Positions 35,609 to 45,225 of a DNA stretch of 64,000 bases are shown here, in pieces. The first letter of the stretch is position 1. Each line of letters opens with the position of its first letter. A model generated the notes under the pieces. That model was not told where the DNA came from and did not search any database. It worked only from the letters and a program-made list of their open reading frames with translations. A program made the position numbers and the translations under genes. This DNA is from Planctomycetaceae bacterium (GTDB lineage Bacteria > Planctomycetota > Phycisphaerae > Tepidisphaerales > Tepidisphaeraceae), in the NCBI GenBank assembly GCA_027487775.1, contig JAIYCY010000024.1, forward strand, positions 119,803 to 183,802. Reading direction: 5' to 3'.

Positions 35609-37024
35609 ATGGTCATGTCCATCCGCCCCGCTGATCCCGCTCATTGCCCCGCCGTGCGCGGTGAATCACCCCTCGCCGCACACGCACGCGCCCGACAGGT
35701 CTACCCCGTTCCCGGAGCGTTTGATCGGTCCTCCGATCATATGAAACGCGCACACGACCTCATCCCAGGCGGAGCACACACCTATGCCAAAGGGGACGAC
35801 CAGTTTCCCGAACACATGAGCCCCGTCATCGTCCGCGGTCAAGGCTGCCATGTCTTCGATCTCGACGGAAATCGATACATCGAACTCGGGTCCGGACTAC
35901 GGTCCGTCACACTCGGGCACGCTCACCCACGCATCTGCGAAGCCGCCTCTCGCGCCATGCAACAAGGCACCAACTTCGTCAGGCCCGCCGCTCTCGAACT
36001 TCAGGCCGCAGAAGCCATGCTCGCCAACGTCCCCGGCGCTGACATGATCAAATTCGCCAAAAACGGCTCCGATGCCACCACCGCGGCCGTCAAACTCGCA
36101 CGCGCCTACACCGGACGAGACCTCATCGCTCTCTGCTACGACCAACCCTTCTTCAGCACCGACGACTGGTTCATCTGCACCACACCCATGGACGCAGGTA
36201 TCACCGATGCCACCCGACGCGAAACCCTCACCTTCAGATTCAACAACCTCCAAAGCCTCCAAAAACTCTTCGACGATTACCCCAACCGAATCGCCGCAGT
36301 CCTCATGGAAGCCGAACGCGACGAAGTACCCGCCCCCGGATACCTCGCCTCCGTTCGCGACCTCGCACACCGCAATGGCGCTCTACTGATCTTCGATGAA
36401 GTCATCGCCGGCATGCGACTCGGCTCCGGCGGTGGACAAGTCCTTCACAACATCACACCCGACCTCTCCACCTTCGGAAAAGCCATCGCCAACGGCTTCG
36501 CACTCGCAGCACTCGCAGGAAAACGAGAATTCATGGAACTCGGCGGACTCCGACAAGCCGAACGCGACCGCGTCTTCCTACTCTCAACCACCAACGGCGC
36601 AGAATCTCACGCACTCGCCGCCTGCATCGAAACCACCGCCATCTACCGCGAACGAGACGTCATCTCCAACCTCCGAAACATCGGCGAAACTCTCCGCGAC
36701 GGTTTCAACGCCATCTCACGCGAACACGGCATCGCCGACTACCTCCAAACCGCAGGACACCCCTCCAACCTCGTCTTCGTCACCAAAGACCCCGATCACC
36801 AAAAGAGCCAACCCTACCGAACACTCTTCATGCAGGAACTCATCCGACGCGGCGTCCTCGCACCCAGCCTCGTCGTCAGCGACGCCATCACCGAACGCGA
36901 CCTCGACCACCTCTTCTGGGCCATCGACGGCGCGGCCGGCGTCTACGCCCGTGCCCTCAGCGACGGCATCGAACCCCTCCTCGAAGGTCGACCCGTCAAA
37001 CCCGTCTTCCGAAAACGAATCTGA
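35609..37024 (+). CDS. Class III PLP aminotransferase (glutamate-1-semialdehyde aminomutase-like)
   Basis: 471 residues from ATG 35609 (35615 also possible). Class III fold with LIPGGAHTYAKGDDQFPEHMSPVIVRGQGCHVFDLDGNRYIELG at the N-terminus, NGSDATTAAVKLARAYTG for the phosphate contacts, IFDEVIAGMR for the PLP ring aspartate and STFGKAIANG for the Schiff-base lysine. These features match the HemL family. Divergence and context (beside an asparagine-synthase-like gene, before a GT-C membrane protein) favour a glycan or secondary-metabolite aminotransferase over tetrapyrrole synthesis. The substrate is not determinable here. Confidence 0.8.
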   Translation: MVMSIRPADPAHCPAVRGESPLAAHARARQVYPVPGAFDRSSDHMKRAHDLIPGGAHTYAKGDDQFPEHMSPVIVRGQGCHVFDLDGNRYIELGSGLRSVTLGHAHPRICEAASRAMQQGTNFVRPAALELQAAEAMLANVPGADMIKFAKNGSDATTAAVKLARAYTGRDLIALCYDQPFFSTDDWFICTTPMDAGITDATRRETLTFRFNNLQSLQKLFDDYPNRIAAVLMEAERDEVPAPGYLASVRDLAHRNGALLIFDEVIAGMRLGSGGGQVLHNITPDLSTFGKAIANGFALAALAGKREFMELGGLRQAERDRVFLLSTTNGAESHALAACIETTAIYRERDVISNLRNIGETLRDGFNAISREHGIADYLQTAGHPSNLVFVTKDPDHQKSQPYRTLFMQELIRRGVLAPSLVVSDAITERDLDHLFWAIDGAAGVYARALSDGIEPLLEGRPVKPVFRKRI

Positions 37025-37101
37025 TCCTCTCGGCCAATCAACACCGCGCCTCTCACGCACTCGACTTGCACAACGCCTCCAGCACGCCTTAGCCTCACGA
37101 C

Positions 37102-38886
37102 ATGCAACAAGGCGACGGAACGCTCTACCCCCATACGCCCAACACGCTGGCACCCTCGCCTCGACGCCACCTCGCCCTCCTCGTCGCGCTCGTCGGACTG
37201 CTGCTTCCTCTCGGTTACGCCGGCTATTCAGGGCACGTCTGGGAGGATTATCTGATCACCTACCGGCACTCGCAGAACCTTGCCGAGGGTAACGGTCTGG
37301 TCTTTACGCCCGGCGAGCGTGTGCACGGATTCACCAGCCCCATCAACACACTCCTGCCCGCCGGATTCGCCATCATCCTCGGACCACAACATTGGGAAAA
37401 CGTCCTCTGGGCATACCGCCTCGCCAGCGCCATCGCACTCGCAGCCGCCGCGTATCTCGCCGTCCGCATCGTCCAGCGCTTCGGCCTTTCGATCGGCTGG
37501 CATCGACCACTCACCCACATCGTCGCAGTCCTCGCAGGACTCTGGGTCGTCACCGATTTCAAAACCCTCGCCTTTAGCGCAAACGGCCAGGAGGCGGCCT
37601 TCCTCGCCCTCTTCGGCTTGCTCATGCTCGATGCCATCACACGCCCGCTCGACTCACTCGCACGTCGCGGCTGGATCATTCTCGGATTCGCCTGGGCAGG
37701 CTATCAATACACCAGACCAGACTCCTTCATCTACTGCGCAACCGGACTTCTCCTGCTTCTCGTCGCCGAGCAATTCCGACGCCGAGCATTCATTGTCGCC
37801 CTCCACGCAGGACTCCTCTCACTCGCCCTCTATCTCCCATGGACACTCTGGACATGGTGGTACTACGGCACCCCCGTCCCTCACACCATCACCGCAAAGG
37901 ACGGCTACATCGATCAAGGTTGGGCCATCCGCTCCGTCATCGAACGACTCACCGAGCAACTCTGGTGGACACTCCAACGCATCAACGACACCATCTACGG
38001 CGGCGGAAGCATGGGCTTCTGGCTCGTCACCACCGGCGGGCTTGTCAGCATCCTCGCCATGGCCGTCTGCCTCTGGCCCCACGCCGGGCGACTCGCAAGG
38101 TCCGCCTCCGTTCTCACCGTCGTCGCCATCATCTATGTCACAATCCTGCCCAGACAATTCCCCTGGTACCTCGTCAACGCCTCCGTCTTCATGCCCATCG
38201 CACTCGCCGCAATGATTGGCGCAGTCGGCCATCGCCTGTCACATCGCCCGGCTACCAACCAACCCCAACAGCCGAGCATTGCCTCAAACGTCTGGCTCAT
38301 CATCTCCGTCGCCTTACTCATCATCAGCATCCAACGCGGCGTCGTGTTGCAACGCAGCCTCGTCGTCTGGCCCATCCAACAGGAACTCATCGAAAACCGC
38401 GTCCGACGACCCATCGGCGAATGGCTACGCGAACACGCGCGGCCGACCGATCGCGTCTATATCGAGTGCCTCGGTTACGTCGGATTCTTCAGCAAACTCA
38501 ACATGCTCGACTGGCCCGGACTCTGCTCACCCGCTGTCGTCGATATGCGAAAACGGATCGGACGAAGCGACTTCGCGCTCACCGGGATCCTCCTCCAACC
38601 CGACTGGATCGTCCTACGCGAATCCGAAATCAAAGATTTCCTCATCTACGAAGAATTTCACCGCGACTACCAACCCGTCAAAACCTTCGACGTCACTCCG
38701 GAATACAACCTCTACGCCAACCCAACACCCGACAAACCCGCAGGAATCCCCGGCATCACGCTCCTGCGATTCGACAAGAAATTCACCATCTTCCAACGCA
38801 TCAGCCCCGTCTCCCCTCAAACCCTCCCTAACAACTCAACCCCCAATCCAGCACCCAACAACCCCACACCCGGCACCGCCCCTTGA
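37102..38886 (+). CDS. GT-C-fold polytopic membrane glycosyltransferase
   Basis: 594 residues with about 9-11 hydrophobic helices. The first periplasmic loop contains HVWEDYLITYRHSQNLAEGNGLVF followed by PGERVHGFTSPINTLL. This is the E-D-acidic loop layout of GT-C enzymes that use polyprenyl-phosphate sugars (PMT/ArnT/arabinosyltransferase-like). The C-terminal ~150 residues form a soluble domain (RPTDRVYIECLGYVGFFSKLNMLDWPGLCSP) and a Pro/Asn/Thr-rich tail. It should transfer a sugar on the outer face of the cytoplasmic membrane. The pfp gene starts 35 bp downstream. Confidence 0.75.
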   Translation: MQQGDGTLYPHTPNTLAPSPRRHLALLVALVGLLLPLGYAGYSGHVWEDYLITYRHSQNLAEGNGLVFTPGERVHGFTSPINTLLPAGFAIILGPQHWENVLWAYRLASAIALAAAAYLAVRIVQRFGLSIGWHRPLTHIVAVLAGLWVVTDFKTLAFSANGQEAAFLALFGLLMLDAITRPLDSLARRGWIILGFAWAGYQYTRPDSFIYCATGLLLLLVAEQFRRRAFIVALHAGLLSLALYLPWTLWTWWYYGTPVPHTITAKDGYIDQGWAIRSVIERLTEQLWWTLQRINDTIYGGGSMGFWLVTTGGLVSILAMAVCLWPHAGRLARSASVLTVVAIIYVTILPRQFPWYLVNASVFMPIALAAMIGAVGHRLSHRPATNQPQQPSIASNVWLIISVALLIISIQRGVVLQRSLVVWPIQQELIENRVRRPIGEWLREHARPTDRVYIECLGYVGFFSKLNMLDWPGLCSPAVVDMRKRIGRSDFALTGILLQPDWIVLRESEIKDFLIYEEFHRDYQPVKTFDVTPEYNLYANPTPDKPAGIPGITLLRFDKKFTIFQRISPVSPQTLPNNSTPNPAPNNPTPGTAP

Positions 38887-38920
38887 ATCCGTCGCCGCTT
38901 CCCCTACGCTCGCGCTCACT

Positions 38921-40135
38921 ATGAGCACTCAAGGCAACGCAGTCATCGGACAGTCCGGCGGACCGACCAACGTCATCAACCAGTCGCTCGTCGGCGTCAT
39001 CCAAAATCTCAAGCTCAACCCAGCCATCGGCAAACTCCTCGGCACACGACACGGCGTCCGCGGAATCGTCAACAACGACTACATCGAACTCAACAACACC
39101 CCCCACGAACTCCTCGAACGCATCGCTCGCACACCCTCCAGCGCCCTAGGCTCCACACGCGATAAACCCGACGCCGCATACTGCGAAAAAATCCTCGCCA
39201 ACTTCAAACAAAACAACGTCCGCTACTTCTTCTACATCGGCGGAAACGACTCCGCCGACACCGCACGCATCGTCCAGGAAATGGGCGCAAAGACCGGCTA
39301 CCAAATGCAGGTCTTCCACATCCCCAAAACCATCGATAACGACCTCCGCGTACACGACCACACCCCCGGCTACGGATCCGCCGCCAAATTCGTCGCCAGC
39401 GCCTTCATCGGTGACGACTTCGACAATAAGAGCCTCCCAGGCATCAAGGTCAACGTCGTCATGGGACGCCACGCCGGTTACCTCACCGCCGCCAGCGCAC
39501 TGGCGCGCAAGTACGACAACGACGGACCACACCTCATCTACGTCCCCGAAAAACCCATCTCCGAAGACGACTTCCTCGCTGACGTCGATCGCGTCTTCAC
39601 CAAACTCGGCCGCTGCGTGATCGCCGCCTCAGAAGGCCTCACCGCGCCCGACGGCAAAACCTACGCAGAACACATGGCCGAAAACGTCGAAAAAGACAGC
39701 CACGGCAACATCCAACTCTCCGGCACCGGCGCGCTCGGCGACTACCTCGCAGGCCTCATCACCGAAAAACTTGGCAAAGCTCGCGGCAAAAAACTTCGCG
39801 TCCGCGCCGACACCTTCGGATACCTCCAACGATCCTTCGCTGGTTGCATCTCCGAAACCGACGCCAGCGAAGCACGCCTCGTCGGAAAGAAGGCCGTCGA
39901 ATACTCACTCGACCCCAAAAACGTCGAAGGCTCCGTCTGCATGACACGAAAACCAGGCACTGGATACGAAATCCAAATCCACCTCGAATCCATCAAAAAC
40001 GTCGCACGCGAAGCCAAGCACATGCCCGACGAGTTCCTTACCGGTAACGACGTCACCCAAAAATTCATCGACTACGCACGACCTCTCGTCGGAGAACTCC
40101 CGCCCGTCGGCAGCTTCTCCGAACTGAAAAAGTGA
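38921..40135 (+). CDS. pfp: 6-phosphofructokinase, pyrophosphate-type signature
   Basis: 404 residues from ATG 38921 (VIGQSGGPTNVINQSL follows directly); a much longer upstream frame only reads the preceding gene out of phase. The enzyme phosphorylates fructose 6-phosphate. The phosphoryl-donor motif is GGNDSADTA: Asp occupies the place of the Gly in the ATP-type GGDGS, which in this family indicates PPi as donor. PKTIDND (with the PPi-type lysine) and MGRHAGYLTA are also present. If PPi-dependent, the step is reversible and can serve gluconeogenesis. Enolase is encoded at 59.9 kb. Confidence 0.88.
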   Translation: MSTQGNAVIGQSGGPTNVINQSLVGVIQNLKLNPAIGKLLGTRHGVRGIVNNDYIELNNTPHELLERIARTPSSALGSTRDKPDAAYCEKILANFKQNNVRYFFYIGGNDSADTARIVQEMGAKTGYQMQVFHIPKTIDNDLRVHDHTPGYGSAAKFVASAFIGDDFDNKSLPGIKVNVVMGRHAGYLTAASALARKYDNDGPHLIYVPEKPISEDDFLADVDRVFTKLGRCVIAASEGLTAPDGKTYAEHMAENVEKDSHGNIQLSGTGALGDYLAGLITEKLGKARGKKLRVRADTFGYLQRSFAGCISETDASEARLVGKKAVEYSLDPKNVEGSVCMTRKPGTGYEIQIHLESIKNVAREAKHMPDEFLTGNDVTQKFIDYARPLVGELPPVGSFSELKK

Positions 40136-40302
40136 CCGCTTCCGCGCATCCACCGCAAAACAGGCCGACATCCGGGATCCAAAGTCTTCCACTTCGCGCC
40201 GGCGGGCTCAAGCTTTGGCTCCCAAGCTTTGGCTCCAGTGCCTCACGCGCCTGATCTCAGAAGCAATCTCCCACGCGCCCAACGCATCACCGCGACGGAA
40301 TC

Positions 40303-40902
40303 TCATCGCCTCTTCAAATACATCGCGCTTTCGCGCGTATCGATGATCGCGTCATACGCCCGCAGCACGTCCAGCCCGAGCAGACCGCTCGGCGCCTCCA
40401 TCCCGCGGGACAGCTTGCTGCTCACCATCGTGCTCAAATCGATCTGCGTCGGAGACATCGACAGCGAAACACCCGAACCCACGTCCATCGCAATCACCGG
40501 TAGCTGCCGCATCTCCACGCTGTGCATGCCTATCCCCACCGACCGCATCCCCGTCGCCCGCGTCGGCAATCCCAGCCGCGCCACCGCACCACGATCAAAA
40601 ACCGTGCTGCTCGCTCCCGTATCGACGATCAACAACACCAACTTCCCATTGACCGTGCCCCGAACGTAAAGCGCCCCGCCACGCAATTCCAAAGGCACAC
40701 GCATGCGATCCGCACCAAATCGCGCAACACCCTCCCCCTGCACAAAATCCCCAACACCCGCCGACTTCGATGCTATCGCCTTCGATGGTGCCTTCGATCC
40801 TCCCGCTCCCGTTGATCCTCCACCAGCACAACCCGATAGCAGCACCAAGCCGATCCCTGCCGACATCAGCCCCAACCATGCCCACGCACCTTTGCCACTC
40901 AT
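40303..40902 (-). CDS. Retropepsin-like aspartic protease lipoprotein
   Basis: 199 residues from ATG 40902, which sits better behind GGAAGG than ATG 40911. A lipoprotein signal ends in LVLLSGC, so the mature protein is lipid-anchored outside the cytoplasmic membrane. After a Gly/Ser/Lys linker comes a single aspartyl-protease lobe: LLIVDTGASSTVF (catalytic D-T-G), a hydrophobic flap region and GLLGLDVLRAYDAIID, the retropepsin GLLGxD/ hydrophobic-Gly motif. As with retroviral proteases it should dimerise. The substrate is unknown; neighbours give no clear hint. Confidence 0.8.
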   Translation of the reverse strand: MSGKGAWAWLGLMSAGIGLVLLSGCAGGGSTGAGGSKAPSKAIASKSAGVGDFVQGEGVARFGADRMRVPLELRGGALYVRGTVNGKLVLLIVDTGASSTVFDRGAVARLGLPTRATGMRSVGIGMHSVEMRQLPVIAMDVGSGVSLSMSPTQIDLSTMVSSKLSRGMEAPSGLLGLDVLRAYDAIIDTRESAMYLKRR

Positions 40903-40980
40903 TGTCCGCATCCTTCCGTGGATTGTTCAACGCAACACAATCAAGACCGATCCAAATGCTTCACACGTCTGACTTCTGCC

Positions 40981-41670
40981 TCACGCGACGTACATCGTCG
41001 GGTCGGCCACACCCGCTTCGGCGAAGCCGCGCCTGCGCAGGATGCATGCGTCGCAATGCCCACATGAAAGCACCACGCCGTCATCCTGCTCGCGCGGATC
41101 GTAACATGACAGCGTCCCCGCGTAATCCACGCCCAGCTCGATGCCACGCCGAATAATCTGCGCCTTGGTCAGATGAACCAGAGGCGCATGGACATTGAAT
41201 CGCGTTCGTCTCGTCCCGAGCCGTGCCATCGCCTCAAAAGCCTCCACATACTCAGGACGACAATCCGGATATCCGCTGTAGTCCAACGCATTCACACCAA
41301 TGAACACGTCATCGGCCTCGATCACCTCCGCCCACGCCAGTGCGAAGCTCAAAAAGACCGTGTTCCGCGCCGGCACATACGTCACCGGAATCCCGTCCGT
41401 CCCCGGATCGGCCAGCGAATCCTTCGGAACCTCGATGTCGTCGGTCAACGCACTCCCGCCAAACTGCCGCAAATCAATCGTCACCTGCCGATGCCGCGCA
41501 CCACTCAATTCCGCAAGCTTCCGGGCTCGCACAAGCTCATACCGGTGGCGCTGTCCGTAATCGAACGCAAGCGTGTAAAGCGGCGAATAACCCGACACCC
41601 GCGCGATCGCCAGCGCCGTCGCTGAATCCAATCCACCAGATAACAACACAATGGCCGGCCTCGATTTCAT
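40981..41670 (-). CDS. queC: 7-cyano-7-deazaguanine synthase
   Basis: 229 residues from ATG 41670 (AGGAT upstream). QueC converts 7-carboxy-7-deazaguanine to preQ0 with ATP and ammonia for queuosine tRNA modification or DNA 7-deazaguanine modification. It has the PP-loop [15 protein letters not shown] at the N-terminus, [14 protein letters not shown], the [13 protein letters not shown] segment and the zinc site [14 protein letters not shown] at the C-terminus. No other que or dpd gene is in the window. Confidence 0.95.
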   Translation of the reverse strand: MKSRPAIVLLSGGLDSATALAIARVSGYSPLYTLAFDYGQRHRYELVRARKLAELSGARHRQVTIDLRQFGGSALTDDIEVPKDSLADPGTDGIPVTYVPARNTVFLSFALAWAEVIEADDVFIGVNALDYSGYPDCRPEYVEAFEAMARLGTRRTRFNVHAPLVHLTKAQIIRRGIELGVDYAGTLSCYDPREQDDGVVLSCGHCDACILRRRGFAEAGVADPTMYVA

Positions 41671-41766
41671 GGCCAACATCCTGCGACCGCACCGCCCGCG
41701 GTCAAGAGCTCCAAACACAACCGCACATCAACCGCCAACTCGACCATCACGCGATCAACTGATCGC

Positions 41767-42909
41767 TCAGTCGCGCGTCACGATCCACGGATACCGCCGC
41801 TCGATGATCCCCACCGAACCCTTCGATCCAACGACATAACCGCCGCCATAACCAGGCACGATCGTCGGCCGCCGGCTCTCAAGACGCTGACCGTACGCGG
41901 CAAATCGCAAAGCACGATCCCGCGCGCTCGCCGACGAAGATGCGAATCTCGACGCAACCAAATGCTCGACCCGAGCCTGCTCTCGCATCTGACGAAGACC
42001 CAACAACTCGCCATGATCACGAACCTCTCTCGCGAAGGATCGCCTGACACCCTGCACAACAGCATACGCTCGCATCAACTCCTGACGCGCCGCCGCCACT
42101 TCAGGATCACCCGCCAACTGCTCGCTCTCGATCCCCCGAAGCGGTCGGAGCATCTCCATCCGAAGCTGCGCCACCGCCTGAATGCGACTCATCTCAGGCT
42201 GCTTCGAGGCATGCTGATCACGCAACTGCTGACCCAACTTCTCCCGCAAATACCGCAAATCACGATGCTCCGAACTCCCATGAATCGACGCAAGCGAACG
42301 ATCCCGCGCCGCCATGTAAGCTTCCGCTGCCCTCTGAAAATCCGCCATCGCCCGCTGATGTTCCGGCGACATCTCAAAGTCGGCTCGCATCTGATCAATG
42401 CTCCGACGAAGCGCCGATCCATACGCGCGATACGTCCACTCCGCCCGAACCGCCTCCGCCTCCGCAGCAGGCACCGACATCGTCAGCTGCATCGCGGCAG
42501 ACTCGCCAGTCAATCCAGCTGTCAATCCACCTGTCAATCCACCTGTCCGTTCCCCGCCACCACCCGCAACGCCAGACAACGCCCCAAGATGCGCCCCATT
42601 CGAGGCCGCAGCCCCCGTCACAACAGGCATCGCCATGCCGTCATCCAGCACCAACTGATCCATCACCATTCCAACGGGCACCATTCCAACGGGCCCCATC
42701 CCGACGGGCCCCATCCCGACGGGCATGTCCACCCCGCCAGCGGGCACCGCCGACGACGGATTCCAATACGGAGAACCCACCAAGCGACCACCCCCACCAT
42801 CGGCTGCGCCAGCCGCCGCAGTCGAAATGACCGCAACACCCGCTACACAACCAACAGCCAACCGCAGCGCCGATTTCCCGAGCGTCCGCACACGATTCGA
42901 CGAATGCAT
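41767..42909 (-). CDS. Exported coiled-coil protein with PVGM repeats
   Basis: 380 residues from ATG 42909 (GGGAGG upstream). A signal peptide covers about residues 1-36 (LRLAVGCVAGVAVISTAAAGA). Residues about 60-85 hold four Met/Gly/Pro-rich pentapeptides (PVGMG-type) encoded by a 15-bp DNA repeat. A Gly/Ala/Thr-rich stretch follows. From about 150 on the protein is charged and helical, probably coiled-coil (EHQRAMADFQRAAEAYMAARD, YLREKLGQQLRDQHASK). No catalytic family is recognised; a structural or periplasmic role is likely. Confidence 0.7.
   Translation of the reverse strand: MHSSNRVRTLGKSALRLAVGCVAGVAVISTAAAGAADGGGGRLVGSPYWNPSSAVPAGGVDMPVGMGPVGMGPVGMVPVGMVMDQLVLDDGMAMPVVTGAAASNGAHLGALSGVAGGGGERTGGLTGGLTAGLTGESAAMQLTMSVPAAEAEAVRAEWTYRAYGSALRRSIDQMRADFEMSPEHQRAMADFQRAAEAYMAARDRSLASIHGSSEHRDLRYLREKLGQQLRDQHASKQPEMSRIQAVAQLRMEMLRPLRGIESEQLAGDPEVAAARQELMRAYAVVQGVRRSFAREVRDHGELLGLRQMREQARVEHLVASRFASSSASARDRALRFAAYGQRLESRRPTIVPGYGGGYVVGSKGSVGIIERRYPWIVTRD
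42667..42726. repeat. Four-unit 15-bp coding repeat
   Basis: Four tandem 15-bp units of the form CATYCCRACGGGCMY at 42667-42681, 42682-42696, 42697-42711 and 42712-42726 encode PVGM-G/V pentapeptides on the minus strand. Confidence 0.88.
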
Positions 42910-43061
42910 GAGCACCTCCCTGGTGTCGTAGAGGCCTCATTCTAGCATTCGCCCCACGGAAGACACTCGTATTTTCGTCCTCCGCAACAGAATCTCGAGA
43001 TCAACTCGCAAGGCTCTCCCCCCCTCGAGAGCCCCGCGAAGTGTCTCGTCCGATTCGCTGC

Positions 43062-44663
43062 CTACTCGCCCTGCCCGAGCGAATAACCAGGCACGCCATC
43101 GAACGTGTACAGATTCTCCGTCTTGATGATGTCCACACCGACCGCCGTCAAACGACCGAGCAACCTGATGATCGATGTCGGCAAAATCTCCCCACCCGCC
43201 TCCGCAGGCAGAAAGCGGCATCGCCAATGGTCGCTGCACCACGTCTCCGGCTTGCCGTCCGGCCAAACCTTCACACCACGATTCGTGATCATCTTCAAAG
43301 TCCAACCCTCGGCCGATATCTGACCGAGCCTGTTCGCCAGCACCCCAGGCGATCGGTCCGACTCGTCCCAATGCACAAACACATCCACGCCCACCAACCT
43401 ACGGTCGACCTTCTTGGCAACCGGGGAAATCTCACTCGATCGGTGCACCACGCCGGAAACCGCAGCACTCGACGCACTCGACGCACTCGATTCCGACGAT
43501 TCCGACGGGCCTGTCAGTTGAACCGGCTTCATACCCAGGCGATCAATGACCGCCCGCGCAAAATCCCGCGTTCCCAGGACCTGACGCGTCTTCGTGCTCG
43601 TGATGTCACGCGTGTGCTGACCGTCTTCGATCGTGCGCAGCCATGCGTTGTGGATCAAACGCGCGGTCTCAGATTGACCAATATGATGCAGCATCATCAC
43701 ACCGCTCAAAATGAGCCCGCTCGGATTCGCAATACCCATCCCAGCGATGTCCGGTGCCGAACCGTGAATCGCCTCAAACATCGCGCAGCCCGTGCCGATG
43801 TTCGCACTCGGCGCAAGACCCACACTCCCCGCAACCTCCGCTGCTACATCGGAGATAATGTCCCCATACAAATTCAATGTCACAATCACATCAAACCGCG
43901 TCGGATCGCACGCCAGCTTGGCAGTCCCAATGTCAATGATCATGTGGTCCGCCTGGATCTGCGGATACTCCGCCGCCACCTCTTCAAACACCTTGCGAAA
44001 CAGACCATCCGTCTGCTTCATGATGTTGTCCTTGGTCATGCACGTGATCTTCTTGCGGCCGTTCCGAACCGCATAGTCGAACGCATACCTCACAATCCGC
44101 TCACAACCCGGACGCGTGATCAACTTCAGACATTGCACAACCTCAGGCGTCTGACGATGCTCCACACCCCCGTAAGTGTCCTCCTCGTTCTCCCGAATGA
44201 TCACCACATCCATCCCCGGATGCCGAGTCGCAACAAACGGACTGTACGCAACCGCAGGCCTCACATTCGCATACAGGCCCAGCGTCTTACGCGCCGTCAC
44301 GTTCAAACTCTTGTATCCCCCGCCCTGCGGCGTCGTGATCGGCGCTTTCAAAAACACACGCGTCCGACGAAGACTATCCCAACCCTCAGGCTCGATCCCT
44401 GACGTCAATCCACTCAGGTAAACCTCACGACCGATCCGAATCGGCTGCGCATCAATCCGCGCTCCAGAGGCCCGCAACACCTCGAGCGTCGCGTCCATGA
44501 TCTCGGGTCCAATCCCATCGCCACGCGCGATCGTGATCTCCCGCACTCCCACCCCAACTTCAACCGCCGCACCAGACTGCACACCTGACTGCACACCCGA
44601 CTGTGCCACGCCCACCGACTTCCGAACCTCGACCGGACGTTGATCTGCATTCACGACTGACAT
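43062..44663 (-). CDS. icd: Isocitrate dehydrogenase (isocitrate/isopropylmalate dehydrogenase family) with C-terminal extension
   Basis: 533 residues from ATG 44663 (GGAG eight bases upstream). The core (about 40-380) has ITIARGDGIGPEIMDA, the FLKAPITTPQGGGYKSLNVTARKTLGLYANVRP substrate loop, VIIRENEEDTYGGVEH and MTKDNIMKQTDGLF, with Mg-binding aspartates in the VIVTLNLYGDIISD region. These fit the longer isocitrate dehydrogenases of the Thermus/Rickettsia type. A Ser/Glu/Ala-rich linker (SSESSASSASS) leads to the family's extra C-terminal domain (VGVDVFVHWDESDRSPGVLA). A short QSGVQSG repeat occurs near the N-terminus. Cofactor choice is not read. Confidence 0.85.
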   Translation of the reverse strand: MSVVNADQRPVEVRKSVGVAQSGVQSGVQSGAAVEVGVGVREITIARGDGIGPEIMDATLEVLRASGARIDAQPIRIGREVYLSGLTSGIEPEGWDSLRRTRVFLKAPITTPQGGGYKSLNVTARKTLGLYANVRPAVAYSPFVATRHPGMDVVIIRENEEDTYGGVEHRQTPEVVQCLKLITRPGCERIVRYAFDYAVRNGRKKITCMTKDNIMKQTDGLFRKVFEEVAAEYPQIQADHMIIDIGTAKLACDPTRFDVIVTLNLYGDIISDVAAEVAGSVGLAPSANIGTGCAMFEAIHGSAPDIAGMGIANPSGLILSGVMMLHHIGQSETARLIHNAWLRTIEDGQHTRDITSTKTRQVLGTRDFARAVIDRLGMKPVQLTGPSESSESSASSASSAAVSGVVHRSSEISPVAKKVDRRLVGVDVFVHWDESDRSPGVLANRLGQISAEGWTLKMITNRGVKVWPDGKPETWCSDHWRCRFLPAEAGGEILPTSIIRLLGRLTAVGVDIIKTENLYTFDGVPGYSLGQGE

Positions 44664-44748
44664 ATTTTCATCTCCAAACGTCTGCCTCATCGGCTGAAAC
44701 TCCCAAAGCTCAGCCTGCCCGCCGAGGCAAACGAAACGACGGACTTTC

Positions 44749-44774
44749 AATACACGAACTTTGATTCATGTATT
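44749..44774. promoter_or_regulatory. Inverted repeat between icd and an HTH regulator gene
   Basis: AATACACGAA (44749-44758) and TTCATGTATT (44765-44774) form a 10-bp inverted repeat with one mismatch around a 6-bp centre. It lies in the divergent intergenic region, 26 bp before the HTH gene start and 86 bp before icd. The AT-rich content is consistent with an operator or promoter. Regulator identity is inference. Confidence 0.45.
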
Positions 44775-44799
44775 ATGACTCGCTAATCTGGATTCGTCA

Positions 44800-45099
44800 A
44801 TGGCAGCGAAACAAAAAAATTCCCCGACACACGCCGCGTGGACCTTCCTCACCAACCACGCTCACGTCCTCATCTGTCTCAGTCGCGATCCCGCTCTCCG
44901 CGTCCGCGACCTCGCAGGGCTCGTCGGAATCACCGAACGCGCCGTCCAAAATATCCTCGCAGAACTCCACGAAGCTGGCGTCGTCGAAATCGTCAAAGAA
45001 GGACGCCGAAACACCTACAAAATCCAATCCCATCTGCCGCTCCGACATCCCGTCGAATCCCGAAAACGCGTACGCGATCTCATCGAAGCACTCCGATAG
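44800..45099 (+). CDS. Winged-helix transcriptional regulator
   Basis: 99 residues. One winged HTH domain occupies most of the protein: AHVLICLSRDPALRVRDLAGLVGITERAVQNILAEL is the helical HTH part and HEAGVVEIVKEGRRNTYKI the wing, as in ArsR/MarR-like single-domain regulators. The tail ESRKRVRDLIEAL may aid dimerisation. No metal-binding cysteines are present. It diverges from icd and precedes galK by 126 bp, so it may control either; the palindrome at 44749-44774 is a possible autoregulatory site. Confidence 0.8.
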   Translation: MAAKQKNSPTHAAWTFLTNHAHVLICLSRDPALRVRDLAGLVGITERAVQNILAELHEAGVVEIVKEGRRNTYKIQSHLPLRHPVESRKRVRDLIEALR

Positions 45100-45225
45100 A
45101 CCCACGCAAACGCACATCCCAATCACCCCCTCCTCGCACCCAACACGCCCCTCATCCTACCGATTTTACCACCGACCAAAGTTTCCCGTTGACGTCCGAC
45201 GCCACTGCCCGACAATCGCCTGCCC

